From NCBI RefSeq assembly GCF_002858805.1, contig NZ_PJZI01000032.1, forward strand, positions 1 to 64,000: 64,000 bases of DNA, written 5' to 3'. Shown one piece after another: positions 19,167-32,356 of the stretch (the stretch's first letter is position 1; each line of letters begins with the position of its first letter). The position numbers were made by a program, and so were the translations under genes. This stretch comes from Chimaeribacter arupi. Lineage in GTDB: Bacteria > Pseudomonadota > Gammaproteobacteria > Enterobacterales > Enterobacteriaceae. The notes beneath the pieces were generated by a model. The model was not told where the DNA came from. It did no database searches and saw nothing but the letters and a program-made list of their open reading frames with translations.

Positions 19167-21803
19167 ATGAACGAACAATATTCTGCAATGCGAAGTAATG
19201 TCAGTATGCTCGGCAAGCTGCTCGGTGAAACCATTAAGGAGACACTGGGCGAGCACATTTTGGATCGTGTTGAAACCATCCGTAAGTTATCCAAATCCTC
19301 CCGCGCCGGTAACGAGGCGCACCGCCAGCAACTGCTTTCCACACTGCAAAACCTGTCAAATGAGGAGCTGTTGCCGGTGGCTCGGGCGTTCAGCCAGTTC
19401 CTCAACCTGACCAATACCGCCGAGCAGTACCACAGCATCTCGCCGAACGGCGAAGCGGCCAGCAACCCGGAAGCGCTGGCGCACCTGATCGCCCGCCTGA
19501 AAGAGAACAAGGTCACAGACGACCAGCTGCGTGACTCGGTGGATAATCTCTCGATTGAACTGGTACTGACCGCGCACCCGACGGAAATCACCCGCCGCAC
19601 CCTGATCCACAAAATGGTGGAGGTGAACACCTGCCTCAGCCAGCTCGACCATAACGATCTGGCCGACTACGAGCGCAATAAAATCATGCGCCGCCTGCGC
19701 CAGCTGATTGCCCAGTCCTGGCACACCGACGAGATCCGCAAGCATCGCCCCTCCCCGATTGACGAAGCCAAATGGGGCTTTGCAGTGGTGGAAAACAGCC
19801 TGTGGGAAGGGGTGCCCGCGTTCCTGCGTGAGCTTAATGAGCAACTGGAAAATTCCATTGATTACCGCCTGCCGGTAGACGCCACGCCTATCCGCTTCAC
19901 CTCCTGGATGGGCGGCGACCGCGACGGCAACCCGAACGTCACTGCCGAAATCACCCGCCGCGCCCTGCTGCTGAGCCGTTGGAAAGCCACTGATCTGTTC
20001 CTGCGTGACATCGCGGTGCTGGTCTCTGAGCTGTCGATGTCCGACTGTACGCCGGAACTGCGCGCCCGTGCCGGGGGCGATGAGGTGCTGGAGCCGTACC
20101 GCGAAATCATCAAAGGGGTACGCAGCCAGCTGACCAAAACCCAGGCCTGGCTGGAAGCAAAACTGAAAGGCGAGCACGCCGTGCGCCCGGATGACCTGCT
20201 GGTGCAGAACGAGCAGCTCTGGGAGCCGCTCTACGCCTGTTATGAGTCATTGCAGGCCTGCGGCATGGGCATCATCGCCAATGGTCAGCTGCTCGACACC
20301 CTGCGCCGCATCCGCTGTTTCGGCGTGCCGCTGGTGCGCATCGACCTGCGCCAGGAGAGCAGCCGCCACACCGAGGCGATTGCTGAAATCACCCGCTATC
20401 TGGGGCTGGGCGATTATGAAAGCTGGTCAGAATCGGACAAACAGGCGTTCCTGATCCGCGAGCTTAACTCCAAGCGCCCGCTGGTGCCGCGCAACTGGGA
20501 ACCGAGTGAAGAGACCCGCGAGGTGCTCGACACCTGCAAAGTGGCCGCAGAAGCGCCGGAAGGCTCGATTGCCGCCTACGTGATCTCGATGGCGCGCACG
20601 CCGTCTGACGTGCTGGCGGTGCACCTGCTGCTGAAAGAGGCGGGCTGCCCGTTCCCGATGCCGGTTGCCCCGCTGTTTGAAACGCTGGATGACCTGAACA
20701 ACGCCGACAGCGTAATGACCCAGTTGCTGAACATCGACTGGTACCGCGGCTATATCCAGGGCAAGCAGATGGTGATGATCGGCTATTCCGACTCGGCGAA
20801 AGATGCGGGTGTGATGGCCGCTTCCTGGGCGCAGTACCGTGCGCAGGACGCGCTGATCAAAACCTGCGAGAAATCCGGCGTGGCGCTGACGCTGTTCCAC
20901 GGCCGCGGCGGCTCCATCGGCCGCGGGGGCGCACCGGCCCATGCGGCGCTGCTGTCACAACCGCCGGGCAGCCTGAAAGGCGGCCTGCGCGTCACCGAAC
21001 AGGGCGAGATGATCCGCTTCAAATTCGGCCTGCCGGAAGTCACCATCAGCAGCCTGGCGCTCTATACCGGCGCGATCCTCGAAGCCAACCTGTTGCCGCC
21101 GCCGGAACCGAAACCGGAATGGCGCCGCATTATGGATCTGCTCTCTGACGTCTCCTGCACCATGTACCGCGGCTACGTGCGTGAAAACCCGGACTTCGTG
21201 CCCTACTTCCGTGCTGCCACGCCGGAGCTGGAGCTGGGCAAACTGCCGCTGGGCTCCCGCCCGGCCAAACGTCGCCCCAACGGCGGCGTCGAGTCGCTGC
21301 GCGCCATTCCCTGGATCTTCGCCTGGACGCAGAACCGCCTGATGCTGCCCGCCTGGCTGGGTGCCGGTGCCGCGCTGCAAAAAGCAGTGGAAGAAGGGAA
21401 CCAGGACGAGCTGGAAACCATGTGCCGCGACTGGCCGTTCTTCTCCACCCGCATCGGGATGCTGGAGATGGTGTATGCCAAGGCCGACCTGTGGCTGGCC
21501 GAGTATTACGATCAGCGGCTGGTGGATAAATCGCTGTGGCCGCTGGGCAAACAACTGCGCGATCAGCTGGCCAGCGACATTAACGTGGTATTGCGGATCG
21601 CCAATGATGATCACCTGATGGCCGATCTGCCGTGGATTGCCGAATCCATTGCGCTGCGTAACGTCTACACCGACCCGCTGAACGTATTGCAGGCTGAATT
21701 GCTGCACCGTTCGCGCCAGCAGGAAGAGCCGGACCCGCAGGTGGAACAGGCGCTGATGGTCACCATCGCCGGGGTCGCCGCCGGGATGCGCAACACCGGC
21801 TGA
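19167..21803 (+). CDS. ppc: Phosphoenolpyruvate carboxylase
   Basis: Ppc adds bicarbonate to phosphoenolpyruvate to replenish oxaloacetate. The product of 878 residues (E. coli 883) contains VLTAHPTE with catalytic His137, [21 protein letters not shown] and the glycine-rich [12 protein letters not shown]. It ends in the conserved MRNTG that forms part of the allosteric site. It has its own upstream region of 226 bases after argE and a strong terminator after it. No other gene appears to share its transcript. Confidence 0.98.
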   Translation: MNEQYSAMRSNVSMLGKLLGETIKETLGEHILDRVETIRKLSKSSRAGNEAHRQQLLSTLQNLSNEELLPVARAFSQFLNLTNTAEQYHSISPNGEAASNPEALAHLIARLKENKVTDDQLRDSVDNLSIELVLTAHPTEITRRTLIHKMVEVNTCLSQLDHNDLADYERNKIMRRLRQLIAQSWHTDEIRKHRPSPIDEAKWGFAVVENSLWEGVPAFLRELNEQLENSIDYRLPVDATPIRFTSWMGGDRDGNPNVTAEITRRALLLSRWKATDLFLRDIAVLVSELSMSDCTPELRARAGGDEVLEPYREIIKGVRSQLTKTQAWLEAKLKGEHAVRPDDLLVQNEQLWEPLYACYESLQACGMGIIANGQLLDTLRRIRCFGVPLVRIDLRQESSRHTEAIAEITRYLGLGDYESWSESDKQAFLIRELNSKRPLVPRNWEPSEETREVLDTCKVAAEAPEGSIAAYVISMARTPSDVLAVHLLLKEAGCPFPMPVAPLFETLDDLNNADSVMTQLLNIDWYRGYIQGKQMVMIGYSDSAKDAGVMAASWAQYRAQDALIKTCEKSGVALTLFHGRGGSIGRGGAPAHAALLSQPPGSLKGGLRVTEQGEMIRFKFGLPEVTISSLALYTGAILEANLLPPPEPKPEWRRIMDLLSDVSCTMYRGYVRENPDFVPYFRAATPELELGKLPLGSRPAKRRPNGGVESLRAIPWIFAWTQNRLMLPAWLGAGAALQKAVEEGNQDELETMCRDWPFFSTRIGMLEMVYAKADLWLAEYYDQRLVDKSLWPLGKQLRDQLASDINVVLRIANDDHLMADLPWIAESIALRNVYTDPLNVLQAELLHRSRQQEEPDPQVEQALMVTIAGVAAGMRNTG

Positions 21804-21819
21804 CGTCAACGACAAGCAC

Positions 21820-21846
21820 AAGGGCACCCACGGGTGCCCTTTTTTA
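21820..21846 (+). terminator. Rho-independent terminator after ppc
   Basis: AAGGGCACC pairs with GGTGCCCTT around a short loop (21820-21841), followed by T residues. Confidence 0.88.
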
Positions 21847-21916
21847 TGGTGATCGTTGTGAGTGCGGAAAAGGCTTAAAAAAGGCCGCACCGGCGGCCAG
21901 GCAGAGGGCGGGAAAA

Positions 21917-22828
<912 letters not shown>

Positions 22829-22900
22829 CTACCTCATCAGTCACTGCATCAAGTTATCGAACGTTGTTCTTCTTGTGACATCCGGTTTGCTTAGCATGAT

Positions 22901-22924
22901 AAGCGTCTAGACGTCTAAACGTAT
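22901..22924. promoter_or_regulatory. MetJ operator (three phased met boxes) of metF
   Basis: Consecutive 8-mers AAGCGTCT, AGACGTCT and AAACGTAT read in phase. The middle one is a perfect met box and the flanking ones have two changes each. MetJ with S-adenosylmethionine binds such arrays cooperatively, so metF should be repressed when methionine is plentiful. Confidence 0.85.
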
Positions 22925-23039
22925 GGATAGAAAATGACGGAGATTGGTCAAAGAGTCAACTGAATATTCTTTGCCAACGGTGAGTAATCTTCACCCAGAG
23001 TGAAGAAAATTCAAGCAGGAAATGCAACAGGCGGGAAAC

Positions 23040-23064
23040 GCCTTCTGCCGGGGCGGCAGAAGGC
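23040..23064 (-). terminator. Probable terminator downstream of metL
   Basis: GCCTTCTGCC (23040-23049) and GGCAGAAGGC (23055-23064) form a perfect 10-bp stem with a 5-base loop, 11 bases beyond the metL stop. The following minus-strand sequence has only GTTTCCC, so the T-tract is weak. Confidence 0.55.
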
Positions 23065-23074
23065 ATTGAAAGGA

Positions 23075-25510
23075 TTAGAGAAGGCGGGCCAGGCGGTTAA
23101 GATCGGACTGAATCGCCCCGGCGGTGACGTCGCGCCCCGCGCCCGGCCCGCGGATCACCAGCGGGTTATCACGGTACCAGCGGCTCTCAATGGCGAAGAC
23201 GTTATCGCACGGCAGTAACGCGGCCAGCGGATGCTCCGGGCGCACCGCTTCCACGCCGACCCGCGCCTTGCCGTTGGCATCGAAACGCGCCACATAACGC
23301 AGCACCAGCCCCATTTCGTTGGCGGCTTCCAGGCGCTGCACCATCTGCTCATTCAGCGCATCGCCGTCTTCAAAGAATTGATCGACGCTGCCCTGGATGC
23401 AGTGGGCCGGCACCAGTGACTCGACCCGCACCTGATTCGGCTCAATGTCATAGCCCGCTTCACGCGCCAGGATAACCAGCTTGCGCATCACATCCTGGCC
23501 TGCCAGATCCACGCGCGGGTCAGGCTCCGTCAGCCCCTGTTGCCAGGCCTGGTCGACCAGCTCGGTGAACGGCACCGTGCCGTCAAATTGCAGGAACAGC
23601 CAGGAGAGCGTGCCGGAGAAGATGCCGCTGATCGCCAGGATGGTATCGCCGCTGTCACGCAGGTCACGCACCGTGTGGTTGACCGGCAACCCCGCGCCGA
23701 CGGTGGCGTTATAGAGCCAGTGGCTGCCGGTTTTGGCGAAGGCGTCACGGATCTGGCGATAGTTGTCGCCGGCGGAGGCACCGGCCAGTTTGTTGGCGCT
23801 GATGACGTGGAAACCGTAGCTGGCGAAATCCAGGTACTGTTCCGCCAGGCTTTCGCTGGCGGTCACGTCCAGCACCACCAAATCGTCAAACGGGTGGGCG
23901 CGCATCCACAGGAACAGCGACTCCTCATCCTGTTCGCGGGCTTCGTCGTCAAAGAAAGCCAGCGCCCGGCTGGCGTCCAGCCCGTCATAGCTCAGCAGGC
24001 TGCGGCGGCTGTCCACCACCCCGGCCAGCACGAACTCAAAGCCGCTGCGCGCCGAGAGGTTTTTCTGTTCGCGGGCGAACAGCTCCAGCCAGCGCGACCC
24101 AATATTGCCTTTGCCGAACAGCATCAGGCCGATGCGTTTCTCGGCGCGGAACAGCGACTGGTGCAGGCCCTGGATCAGGTGTTCCGTCGGGCCGACACGC
24201 AGCACCGCCACCAGGCTGATGCCGTCTTCCGCCTGCCAGATGAACTCTACCGGCTGGTCTTTCAGCTCCTGATAGAAGCGGTGGCTGTGCAGTGGGTTTT
24301 TGCATACCCCGGCACCCACCAGTGCCACCAGCGCCAGCTTTTCACGCAGGTGAAGCTGGCCCGGCAGCCCGGCATCTTCCAGCGCCTGCAGGGCACTGCC
24401 GGCGACTTCAGCGGTATAGCAGAGTTGCAGCAGGTTGCGGTCAGGGTGCACACCGGTCGCCAGCGGCCGGATCTGGGCGCGCTTCAGTACCCGGTCCACC
24501 TCTTTCTGTGCCAGCACAAAGTCATGCTGCGGCGGAATAGTAAACTCAATCAGGCAGATATCATCGTGGCTGGTGACGATTTTCGCACCGGTACCGGAGG
24601 CCAGCACGCGCTCAATACGCGTTGAGCCCTGTTCCGGCTGGTAACTGCAACGCAATTGCAGATCGATATCGCTGCCGGAAACCGGCTGCAATGTGCGGGC
24701 GTGCAGCACCGGTGCCGCCAGGCGGGCCAGCTCGCTGGCCTCATCCAGCCGCAGCAGCGGCAGCAGGCAGGCATCTTTCACCTTGCGCGGGTCAGCGCTG
24801 TAAACCCCGGCCACGTCGCTCCAGATGGTGACGCGGCTGACACCGGCCAGCGCGCCAATCTGGGTGGCAGAGTAGTCACTGCCGTTACGGCCGAGCAGCA
24901 CCGTTTCCCCGGCATCGTTGCGGGAGATAAAGCCGGTGACGACCAGATATTTATGCGGGTGCTGCGCCAGCAATTGTTGCAACAGCGGGTAGGAGCGGCC
25001 TTCGTCCACTTGCGGCTGGGCCGCACGCTCGGCACGCAGGAAATCGCGCGCATCGAGCCAGGCAGCCTGATAGTCGAGTTTATTGAGCACTGCCGCCATC
25101 AGGCGCGCAGACCAGATCTCACCGTGGCCGACCACTTCGGCATACACCGCATCCGTCAGCGGGGCATCCAGCAGCGCTGCCAGGCGTTCCAGATCGTGAA
25201 TGAATTGGGTAATCAGCGGCTCAGCCAGTTCCGGCGGTAACAGCCCGGCGATCAGCTCGCTCTGGTAACGGCGCAACGTCTGCTGCACCTGATGCGCCGA
25301 CAGGCGGTCGCTCTGGCTCAGCTTCAGCCAGCTGATCAGCTGGTTGGTGGTGCTGCCTGCCGCCGACACCACCATCATGTCGCCCGGCTTGCCGTACTCC
25401 GCCATGATCCCGGCGACACGCAGATAACACTTCACATCGGCCAGACTGCTGCCGCCAAATTTGTGCAACTGCCGGCTCCCCGCCGGCGCTGCTACCGCAA
25501 TTGCATTCAT
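23075..25510 (-). CDS. metL: Bifunctional aspartokinase II / homoserine dehydrogenase II
   Basis: MetL carries out the first and third steps from aspartate towards methionine. The 811-residue fusion (E. coli 810) has an N-terminal aspartokinase (KFGGSSLAD at 18-26; GRNGSDYSATQIGALAGV). An ACT-like middle region follows, then a homoserine dehydrogenase with a Rossmann motif (LFGKGNIGSRWLELF) and YNATVGAGLPVNHTVRDL. It starts two bases after the metB stop, so the two are translated as one operon under the MetJ operator upstream of metB. The metJ regulator gene is divergent. Confidence 0.97.
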   Translation of the reverse strand: MNAIAVAAPAGSRQLHKFGGSSLADVKCYLRVAGIMAEYGKPGDMMVVSAAGSTTNQLISWLKLSQSDRLSAHQVQQTLRRYQSELIAGLLPPELAEPLITQFIHDLERLAALLDAPLTDAVYAEVVGHGEIWSARLMAAVLNKLDYQAAWLDARDFLRAERAAQPQVDEGRSYPLLQQLLAQHPHKYLVVTGFISRNDAGETVLLGRNGSDYSATQIGALAGVSRVTIWSDVAGVYSADPRKVKDACLLPLLRLDEASELARLAAPVLHARTLQPVSGSDIDLQLRCSYQPEQGSTRIERVLASGTGAKIVTSHDDICLIEFTIPPQHDFVLAQKEVDRVLKRAQIRPLATGVHPDRNLLQLCYTAEVAGSALQALEDAGLPGQLHLREKLALVALVGAGVCKNPLHSHRFYQELKDQPVEFIWQAEDGISLVAVLRVGPTEHLIQGLHQSLFRAEKRIGLMLFGKGNIGSRWLELFAREQKNLSARSGFEFVLAGVVDSRRSLLSYDGLDASRALAFFDDEAREQDEESLFLWMRAHPFDDLVVLDVTASESLAEQYLDFASYGFHVISANKLAGASAGDNYRQIRDAFAKTGSHWLYNATVGAGLPVNHTVRDLRDSGDTILAISGIFSGTLSWLFLQFDGTVPFTELVDQAWQQGLTEPDPRVDLAGQDVMRKLVILAREAGYDIEPNQVRVESLVPAHCIQGSVDQFFEDGDALNEQMVQRLEAANEMGLVLRYVARFDANGKARVGVEAVRPEHPLAALLPCDNVFAIESRWYRDNPLVIRGPGAGRDVTAGAIQSDLNRLARLL

Positions 25511-25512
25511 GC

Positions 25513-26673
25513 TTACCTCGTTGCCGCCGCCTGGAAAGCCTGTTCCAGATCGGCAATCAAATCTTCACTGTCTTCCAGACCCACGGAAACCCGCAACAGG
25601 CTGTCGGAAATCCCGGCTGCCTTACGCGCTTCCGGTGCCATGCCCGCGTGGGTCATGGTCGCGGTATGGGAAATCAGGCTCTCTACCCCGCCCAGCGACT
25701 CCGCCAGCGTGAACAGCTTCAGCGCTTTCAGGAAGCGGCGCAGGGTCGGTTCATCGCCGTCCAGCTCAAAACTCAGCATCGCGCCGAAACCGGCCTGCTG
25801 GCGGCAGGCGATCTCATGGCCGGCATTGTCCGGCAGGGAAGGATGATACAGCTTTTTCACCTGCGGCTGCTGCGCTAAATACGCAACAATCGCCTGGGCA
25901 TTGCTCTGCTGTTGCTTGATGCGCGGCGACAGTGTGCGCAGGCCGCGCAGCAGCAGGTAGCTGTCAAACGCCGCCCCGGTCACACCGATGTTATTCGCCC
26001 ACCAGGCCAGCTCTGTCGCCAGCGCCGGGTCTTTGGCGATCACCGCACCGGCCACCACGTCAGAGTGCCCGTTCAGGTATTTGGTACAGGAGTGCACCAC
26101 CAGGTCCGCCCCCAGTGCCAGCGGCTGTTGCAGCGCCGGGCTGAGGAAGGTGTTGTCCACCACAGTGACCGCACCGGCCGCCCGTGAGGCCTCACAAATG
26201 GCGGCGATGTCCACCACGCGCAACAGCGGGTTGCTCGGCGTTTCAATCAGGACCAGCTTAGGTTTTTCCTGCAACGCATCGGCCAGCGCGGCGGCGTCAC
26301 CCTGGTCGACAAACCGCACATGGTATGCGCCGCGTTTGCTCAGGCTGTCGAACAGGCGGTAGCTGCCGCCATAGCAATCATGCGGGGCCACCAGCAGATC
26401 GCCGGGTTTTAGGAACACGGTACAGACCAGATGAATCGCTGACATCCCGCTGCTGGTCATCACCGCACCGGCACCGCCCTCCAGATCCGCCAGCGCGCGC
26501 TGCACCACATCACGCGACGGGTTGCCGCGGCGTGAATAGTCATGGGCGCGAGGTTCGTTGAAATCGGTGAAGTTATACGTGCTGGACAAATGGATGGGGG
26601 GAACAACACAGCCATACTGCTCATCATCATTCAGGCCGCTGCGTACGGCGATGGTTGCTTGCTTATGCGTCAT
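25513..26673 (-). CDS. metB: Cystathionine gamma-synthase
   Basis: MetB joins O-succinylhomoserine and cysteine to form cystathionine, using pyridoxal phosphate. The product has 386 residues, the same as E. coli. It shows YSRRGNPSRDVVQ, SSGMSAIHLV, VDNTFLSPALQQPL and the PLP-binding lysine in VHSCTKYLNGHSDV, then SLGGVESLI. It is the first gene of metBL and faces metJ across 347 bases that hold five phased met boxes. Confidence 0.97.
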   Translation of the reverse strand: MTHKQATIAVRSGLNDDEQYGCVVPPIHLSSTYNFTDFNEPRAHDYSRRGNPSRDVVQRALADLEGGAGAVMTSSGMSAIHLVCTVFLKPGDLLVAPHDCYGGSYRLFDSLSKRGAYHVRFVDQGDAAALADALQEKPKLVLIETPSNPLLRVVDIAAICEASRAAGAVTVVDNTFLSPALQQPLALGADLVVHSCTKYLNGHSDVVAGAVIAKDPALATELAWWANNIGVTGAAFDSYLLLRGLRTLSPRIKQQQSNAQAIVAYLAQQPQVKKLYHPSLPDNAGHEIACRQQAGFGAMLSFELDGDEPTLRRFLKALKLFTLAESLGGVESLISHTATMTHAGMAPEARKAAGISDSLLRVSVGLEDSEDLIADLEQAFQAAATR

Positions 26674-27020
26674 GTGGTCTCTCCCTGACGGGATGCTGGG
26701 GGTTAGGGCCTAAAGATTAATCGCATCGATAATAGACGTCAATACATCTGGACATCTAAACTTCTTTGCGTATAGATTGAGCAGAGCCACAATACCCGCT
26801 AAAATTATAGCGTTTTCAAATGTGAGTAACATGTCAGGCAGGTTGCAGCCCCGTTGCGCGGCTGAGAGAAAGACTGTTGACCGGTTACAACGGCGTGTCA
26901 GTGAGGTTGCTCCGGTAACGGAGATTTTTATCAAGATTGGTTTAGTGAGAACAGTGAAGATCGGGCATAATCAGCCGGTTTTTAGAATTTTATATTTTTC
27001 CGACAAATTTAAGGTGTCCC
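26674..27020. promoter_or_regulatory. metB-metJ divergent regulatory region with five met boxes
   Basis: This 347-base gene-free stretch holds the 8-mers AGACGTCA, ATACATCT, GGACATCT, AAACTTCT and TTGCGTAT back to back at 26734-26773. This is the phased array expected for MetJ control of both divergent transcripts. The rest (26774-27020) carries the metJ leader. Short open frames here lack ribosome sites and are not convincing. AAGGTGTCCC precedes the metJ ATG. Confidence 0.87.
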
Positions 27021-27338
27021 ATGGCTGAGTGGAACGGCGAATATGTCAGCCCATACGCTGAACACGGTAAAAAAAGCGAGCAAGTTAAAAAAATCACGGT
27101 GTCTATCCCGCTGAAAGTGCTCAAAATTCTGACGGATGAACGGACACGTCGCCAGGTGAACAACCTGCGCCATGCCACCAACAGCGAACTGTTGTGTGAG
27201 GCGTTCCTTCATGCCTTTACCGGCCAGCCGCTGCCGAATGATGCTGACCTGCGCAAAGAACGCAGTGATGAGATCCCGGAAGAAGCGAAAGTAATGATGC
27301 GCGAAATGGGTGTGGATCCCGATACCTGGGAATATTAA
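27021..27338 (+). CDS. metJ: Methionine regulon repressor MetJ
   Basis: MetJ is a ribbon-helix-helix repressor that uses S-adenosylmethionine as co-repressor. The 105-residue protein equals E. coli in length and is almost identical to it. The N-terminal beta-strand KKITVSIPL that enters the DNA major groove is followed by [35 protein letters not shown]. It is divergent from metB and autoregulated through the intervening met boxes. It also should act on the metF operator in this window. Confidence 0.98.
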   Translation: MAEWNGEYVSPYAEHGKKSEQVKKITVSIPLKVLKILTDERTRRQVNNLRHATNSELLCEAFLHAFTGQPLPNDADLRKERSDEIPEEAKVMMREMGVDPDTWEY

Positions 27339-27421
27339 GCGGGGCGGTGGGCCGGTGCCCGCCGTGTTGCGGTGATTTTTCCAGACCTGGAAAAAAGCAG
27401 AAATGCCGGAACCAGAAATGC

Positions 27422-27447
27422 AAAAAGGCGCCTGAAGGCGCCTTTTT
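27422..27447. terminator. Bidirectional terminator between metJ and rpmE
   Basis: AAAAAGGCGCC (27422-27432), loop TGAA, GGCGCCTTTTT (27437-27447): a perfectly symmetric stem serving the convergent metJ and rpmE. Confidence 0.92.
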
Positions 27448-27464
27448 CGTCGTGCGGGCAGTAA

Positions 27465-27680
27465 TTACTTCTTAGCGCCCGGTACGCTGAAACGCTTGTT
27501 GAAGCGGTCAACACGACCACCGGTAGCCACGTCACGTTGCTTACCAGTATAGAACGGGTGACATGCGCTGCACACGTCCAGGTTCAGATCGTGACCCATA
27601 GTAGAACGGGTTTTGATCACGTTACCGCAGGTGCAAGTGATGGTAACGAAATCGTATTTCGGGTGGATACCTTGTTTCAT
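27465..27680 (-). CDS. rpmE: 50S ribosomal protein L31 (zinc-binding form)
   Basis: L31 bridges the two ribosomal subunits. The 71-residue protein matches E. coli L31 and keeps the zinc ligands Cys16, Cys18, Cys37 and Cys40 (CTCGN ... CSAC), marking it as the zinc-containing version and not the zinc-free paralogue YkgM. It ends in the lysine-rich [12 protein letters not shown]. It is divergent from priA and shares a bidirectional terminator with metJ. Confidence 0.97.
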   Translation of the reverse strand: MKQGIHPKYDFVTITCTCGNVIKTRSTMGHDLNLDVCSACHPFYTGKQRDVATGGRVDRFNKRFSVPGAKK

Positions 27681-27872
27681 GGGAAAACCTCAGTTAAGGC
27701 CGCGTCGCTATCCAGCCCTGTTTTGCCAGACACCACGCGTAGTGGATAAAGTTAGGTTTTGATAACATCAAAATGTATCAAAGGCGGCGAATCATACAGA
27801 AACCCGCAGGCCGATGCAAACGCATCCACACATTTTGAGGCACACAGTGTACACTATTCCGACATTTTTTAA

Positions 27873-30086
<2,214 letters not shown>

Positions 30087-30187
30087 CCGGCAGAACGATA
30101 ATCCCGCGCCGGAAAAAAGCCACCCTCGGGTGCCGGAGTTGCGCAGCACATCGAAAAAGTCTTCACTGCTCACACTTTTCATGCAAA

Positions 30188-30232
30188 TTAGGTAACAAAT
30201 CCTAACCACAATCTGTTTAGAATGTGGTTAGG
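30188..30232. repeat. Perfect 10-bp inverted repeat with a third half-site, upstream of cytR
   Basis: CCTAACCACA (30201-30210) and TGTGGTTAGG (30223-30232) are exact reverse complements separated by 12 bases. A further TTAGG at 30188-30192 pairs with the CCTAA of the first arm. No T-run follows, so it is not a standard terminator. It lies 142 bases before the cytR start and could be an operator or a leader hairpin. It does not resemble the CytR octamers I know. Confidence 0.55.
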
Positions 30233-30374
30233 TATGCACCCAAAACAGATACGCTGTCAGCCTCAGGGAACCAGGCATGTATGACAAAATGACACGTTGC
30301 CTGCCGTCAGTGGCTCAGCATCATGATTTTCCAGGTAGTGGCACCGGCCTGCCGCCTGTGCAAGGAGAGACGCG

Positions 30375-31403
30375 TTGGAATTAAAAAAAGAAATACCGAT
30401 GGCGACCATGAAGGACGTTGCCGAGATGGCCGGGGTATCCACCGCCACTGTGTCGCGCGCCCTCATGAACCCCGAAAAAGTCTCCGCCCCAACCCGGCAA
30501 AAGGTTGAACAGGCGGTGCTGGCTGTCGGCTATTCTCCCCATGCCCTCTCCCGCAACATCAAACGCAGCGAATCCCGTACCATTCTGGTGATCGTCCCGG
30601 ACATCAGCGACCCGTTCTTTGCTGATGTGATCCAGGGCGTTGAGCGCACCGCCGCGGAAAACGGCTACCTGGTGCTGATTGGTGACTGCGCCCAGCAACA
30701 GCAGGAAGAGCGTACCTTTATCAACCTGATTATCACCAAGCAGATTGACGGGATGCTGCTGCTCGGCTCCAACCTGCCGTTCGATGCCAGCAAAGAGGAG
30801 CAGCGCAACCTGCCGCCGATGGTCATGGCCAATGAGTTCGCGCCGGAGCTGGAGCTGCCGACCGTGCACATTGACAACCTGACCGCGGCCTTCGAAGCGG
30901 TACATTACCTGCACCGCCTCGGGCACCAGCGCATCGCCTGCATTGCCGGGCCGGAAAAAATGCCGCTGTGCCATTACCGGCTGCAGGGCTATATTCAGGC
31001 GCTGCGCCGCAATAACCTGCCGGTGGAGAGCCACTATATTGTGCGCGGGGACTTCAGCTACGAAGCCGGGGCGCAGGCGCTGGGCACGCTGATGTCGTTG
31101 CCGAAACCGCCGACCGCCATCTTCTGCCACAACGACATCATGGCGATGGGCGCGCTCTCCCAGGCGAAAAAGCTGGGCCTGCGCGTGCCTTATGATGTGT
31201 CGCTGGTCGGCTTTGATGACATCAAACTCTGCCAGTACAGTGACCCGCCGATGACCACCGTCGCCCAGCCGCGGTTCCAGCTTGGCCGCCAGGCGATGCT
31301 GCTATTACTTGAACAGTTGCAGGGTCATGCGGTACAAAGCGGCTCACGGCTGCTCGAGAGTGAATTGGTGGTACGTGGCAGCACCGCAGCGCCTAAGCGC
31401 TAG
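30375..31403 (+). CDS. cytR: LacI-family repressor of nucleoside uptake and catabolism
   Basis: CytR represses genes for nucleoside transport and breakdown together with cAMP-CRP and is released by cytidine. The 342-residue protein (E. coli 341) has the LacI helix-turn-helix (MKDVAEMAGVSTATVSRALMNP) and then a periplasmic-binding-like domain (ILVIVPDISDPFF, GDCAQQQQEERTFINLIITKQIDGMLLLGS, GFDDIKLCQYSDPPMTT). The start is taken as TTG at 30375 because AAGGAGAG sits 7 bases upstream; an ATG at 30399 is the alternative. ftsN follows 65 bases later. Confidence 0.94.
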   Translation: MELKKEIPMATMKDVAEMAGVSTATVSRALMNPEKVSAPTRQKVEQAVLAVGYSPHALSRNIKRSESRTILVIVPDISDPFFADVIQGVERTAAENGYLVLIGDCAQQQQEERTFINLIITKQIDGMLLLGSNLPFDASKEEQRNLPPMVMANEFAPELELPTVHIDNLTAAFEAVHYLHRLGHQRIACIAGPEKMPLCHYRLQGYIQALRRNNLPVESHYIVRGDFSYEAGAQALGTLMSLPKPPTAIFCHNDIMAMGALSQAKKLGLRVPYDVSLVGFDDIKLCQYSDPPMTTVAQPRFQLGRQAMLLLLEQLQGHAVQSGSRLLESELVVRGSTAAPKR

Positions 31404-31468
31404 TCAAACTTTTTAGGGTTCAGTAACATGACCGACTTCATTCTTCATCACGACACAGCGAAACGATA

Positions 31469-32320
31469 GTGGCACAGAGAGACTATGTAAGCCGTGGGCG
31501 CGCAGGAGCGCGGCGGAAAGCCCCCGGCCGGAAGAAAAAAAGCAGTTCTCCGGGTATCTCCAAAACGATGGTGGCACTGGCTGTCGCGGTTCTGGTGACA
31601 TTTATCGGTGGCCTCTATTTCATCACGCACAATAAGTCAGAGGATGCGGAACCGCTGCTGCCGGCGCACCCTGCCCATCCGGGCAATGGGTTGCCGCCGA
31701 AGCCGGAGGAGCGCTGGCGTTACATCAAAGAGCTGGAAAACCGGCAGATAGGCGTGCAGACCCCGACGGAACCGACCGCCGGCGGTGAAGTGAAATCGCA
31801 GACGGAACTGACGCCGGAGCAGCGCCAGTTGCTGGAGCAGATGCAGGCCGACATGCGCCAGCAGCCGACGCAGCTCTCTGAGGTGCCGTATAACGATCCG
31901 TCACAGAGCACGCATACGCCGGCCACCACCCGGATGCCGCCGGTGACCAGCAGCCTGCCGCGCGAGCAGCCGGTACAGCCGCAGCCGCCGAAAACCGTGC
32001 CGCGGCCCCAAACCACGCCATCGCAGCCTGCCGCGCCGGTCACGGCAGTGCAGCCGAAGGCGGAGAAACCGAAAGAAAAAGAGAAAGAGAAGCCCCAGCG
32101 CTGGATGGTGCAGTGCGGCTCCTTCCGCACCGGCGACCAGGCGGAGTCTATCCGTGCGCAGCTGGCCTTTGAGGGCATCGAAAGCCGCATCACCGCCAAT
32201 GGCGGCTGGAACCGCGTGGTGCTTGGGCCTTACAGCTCCCGCGCCGCGGCAGATAAGTCTTTACAGCGCCTGCGCGGCGTCGGTATGTCCGGCTGCATTC
32301 CCCTTGCAGCCGGGGGTTGA
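31469..32320 (+). CDS. ftsN: Essential cell-division protein FtsN
   Basis: FtsN triggers septal peptidoglycan synthesis through FtsA and FtsQLB. The 283-residue bitopic protein has a short basic cytoplasmic tail (RDYVSRGRAGARRKAPGRKKK) that contacts FtsA and one membrane span at about 33-55. A Pro/Gln-rich periplasmic linker leads to a SPOR domain (about 207-283) that binds denuded glycan. Cys216 and Cys276 fit the known SPOR disulfide. The start is GTG at 31469. The -35 box of the hslVU heat-shock promoter overlaps its stop codon. Confidence 0.96.
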   Translation: MAQRDYVSRGRAGARRKAPGRKKKSSSPGISKTMVALAVAVLVTFIGGLYFITHNKSEDAEPLLPAHPAHPGNGLPPKPEERWRYIKELENRQIGVQTPTEPTAGGEVKSQTELTPEQRQLLEQMQADMRQQPTQLSEVPYNDPSQSTHTPATTRMPPVTSSLPREQPVQPQPPKTVPRPQTTPSQPAAPVTAVQPKAEKPKEKEKEKPQRWMVQCGSFRTGDQAESIRAQLAFEGIESRITANGGWNRVVLGPYSSRAAADKSLQRLRGVGMSGCIPLAAGG

Positions 32321-32343
32321 AAAGCCACAATCCTCCCCCATCT
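32316..32343 (+). promoter_or_regulatory. Sigma-32 heat-shock promoter of hslVU
   Basis: GTTGAA (32316-32321, consensus CTTGAA) and CCCCATCT (32336-32343, consensus CCCCATNT) are separated by 14 bases, within the sigma-32 range. The -35 element overlaps the ftsN stop codon. hslVU is heat-shock controlled in E. coli, so the assignment agrees with family knowledge. Confidence 0.82.
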
Positions 32344-32356
32344 CTATTCTCAATAT

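Noticed and set aside
26777-27028. Short plus-strand frame between metB and metJ
   Set aside because: It covers the metJ promoter and leader, has no ribosome site and resembles nothing known to me.
30105-30128. Inverted repeat with a T-run on the minus strand after priA, like a terminator facing backwards
   Set aside because: Only five pairs form around a two-base loop and no minus-strand gene lies nearby, so it is probably chance.
30263-30466. Minus-strand frame overlapping the start of cytR
   Set aside because: It is antisense to the well-supported cytR N-terminus and lacks any motif.
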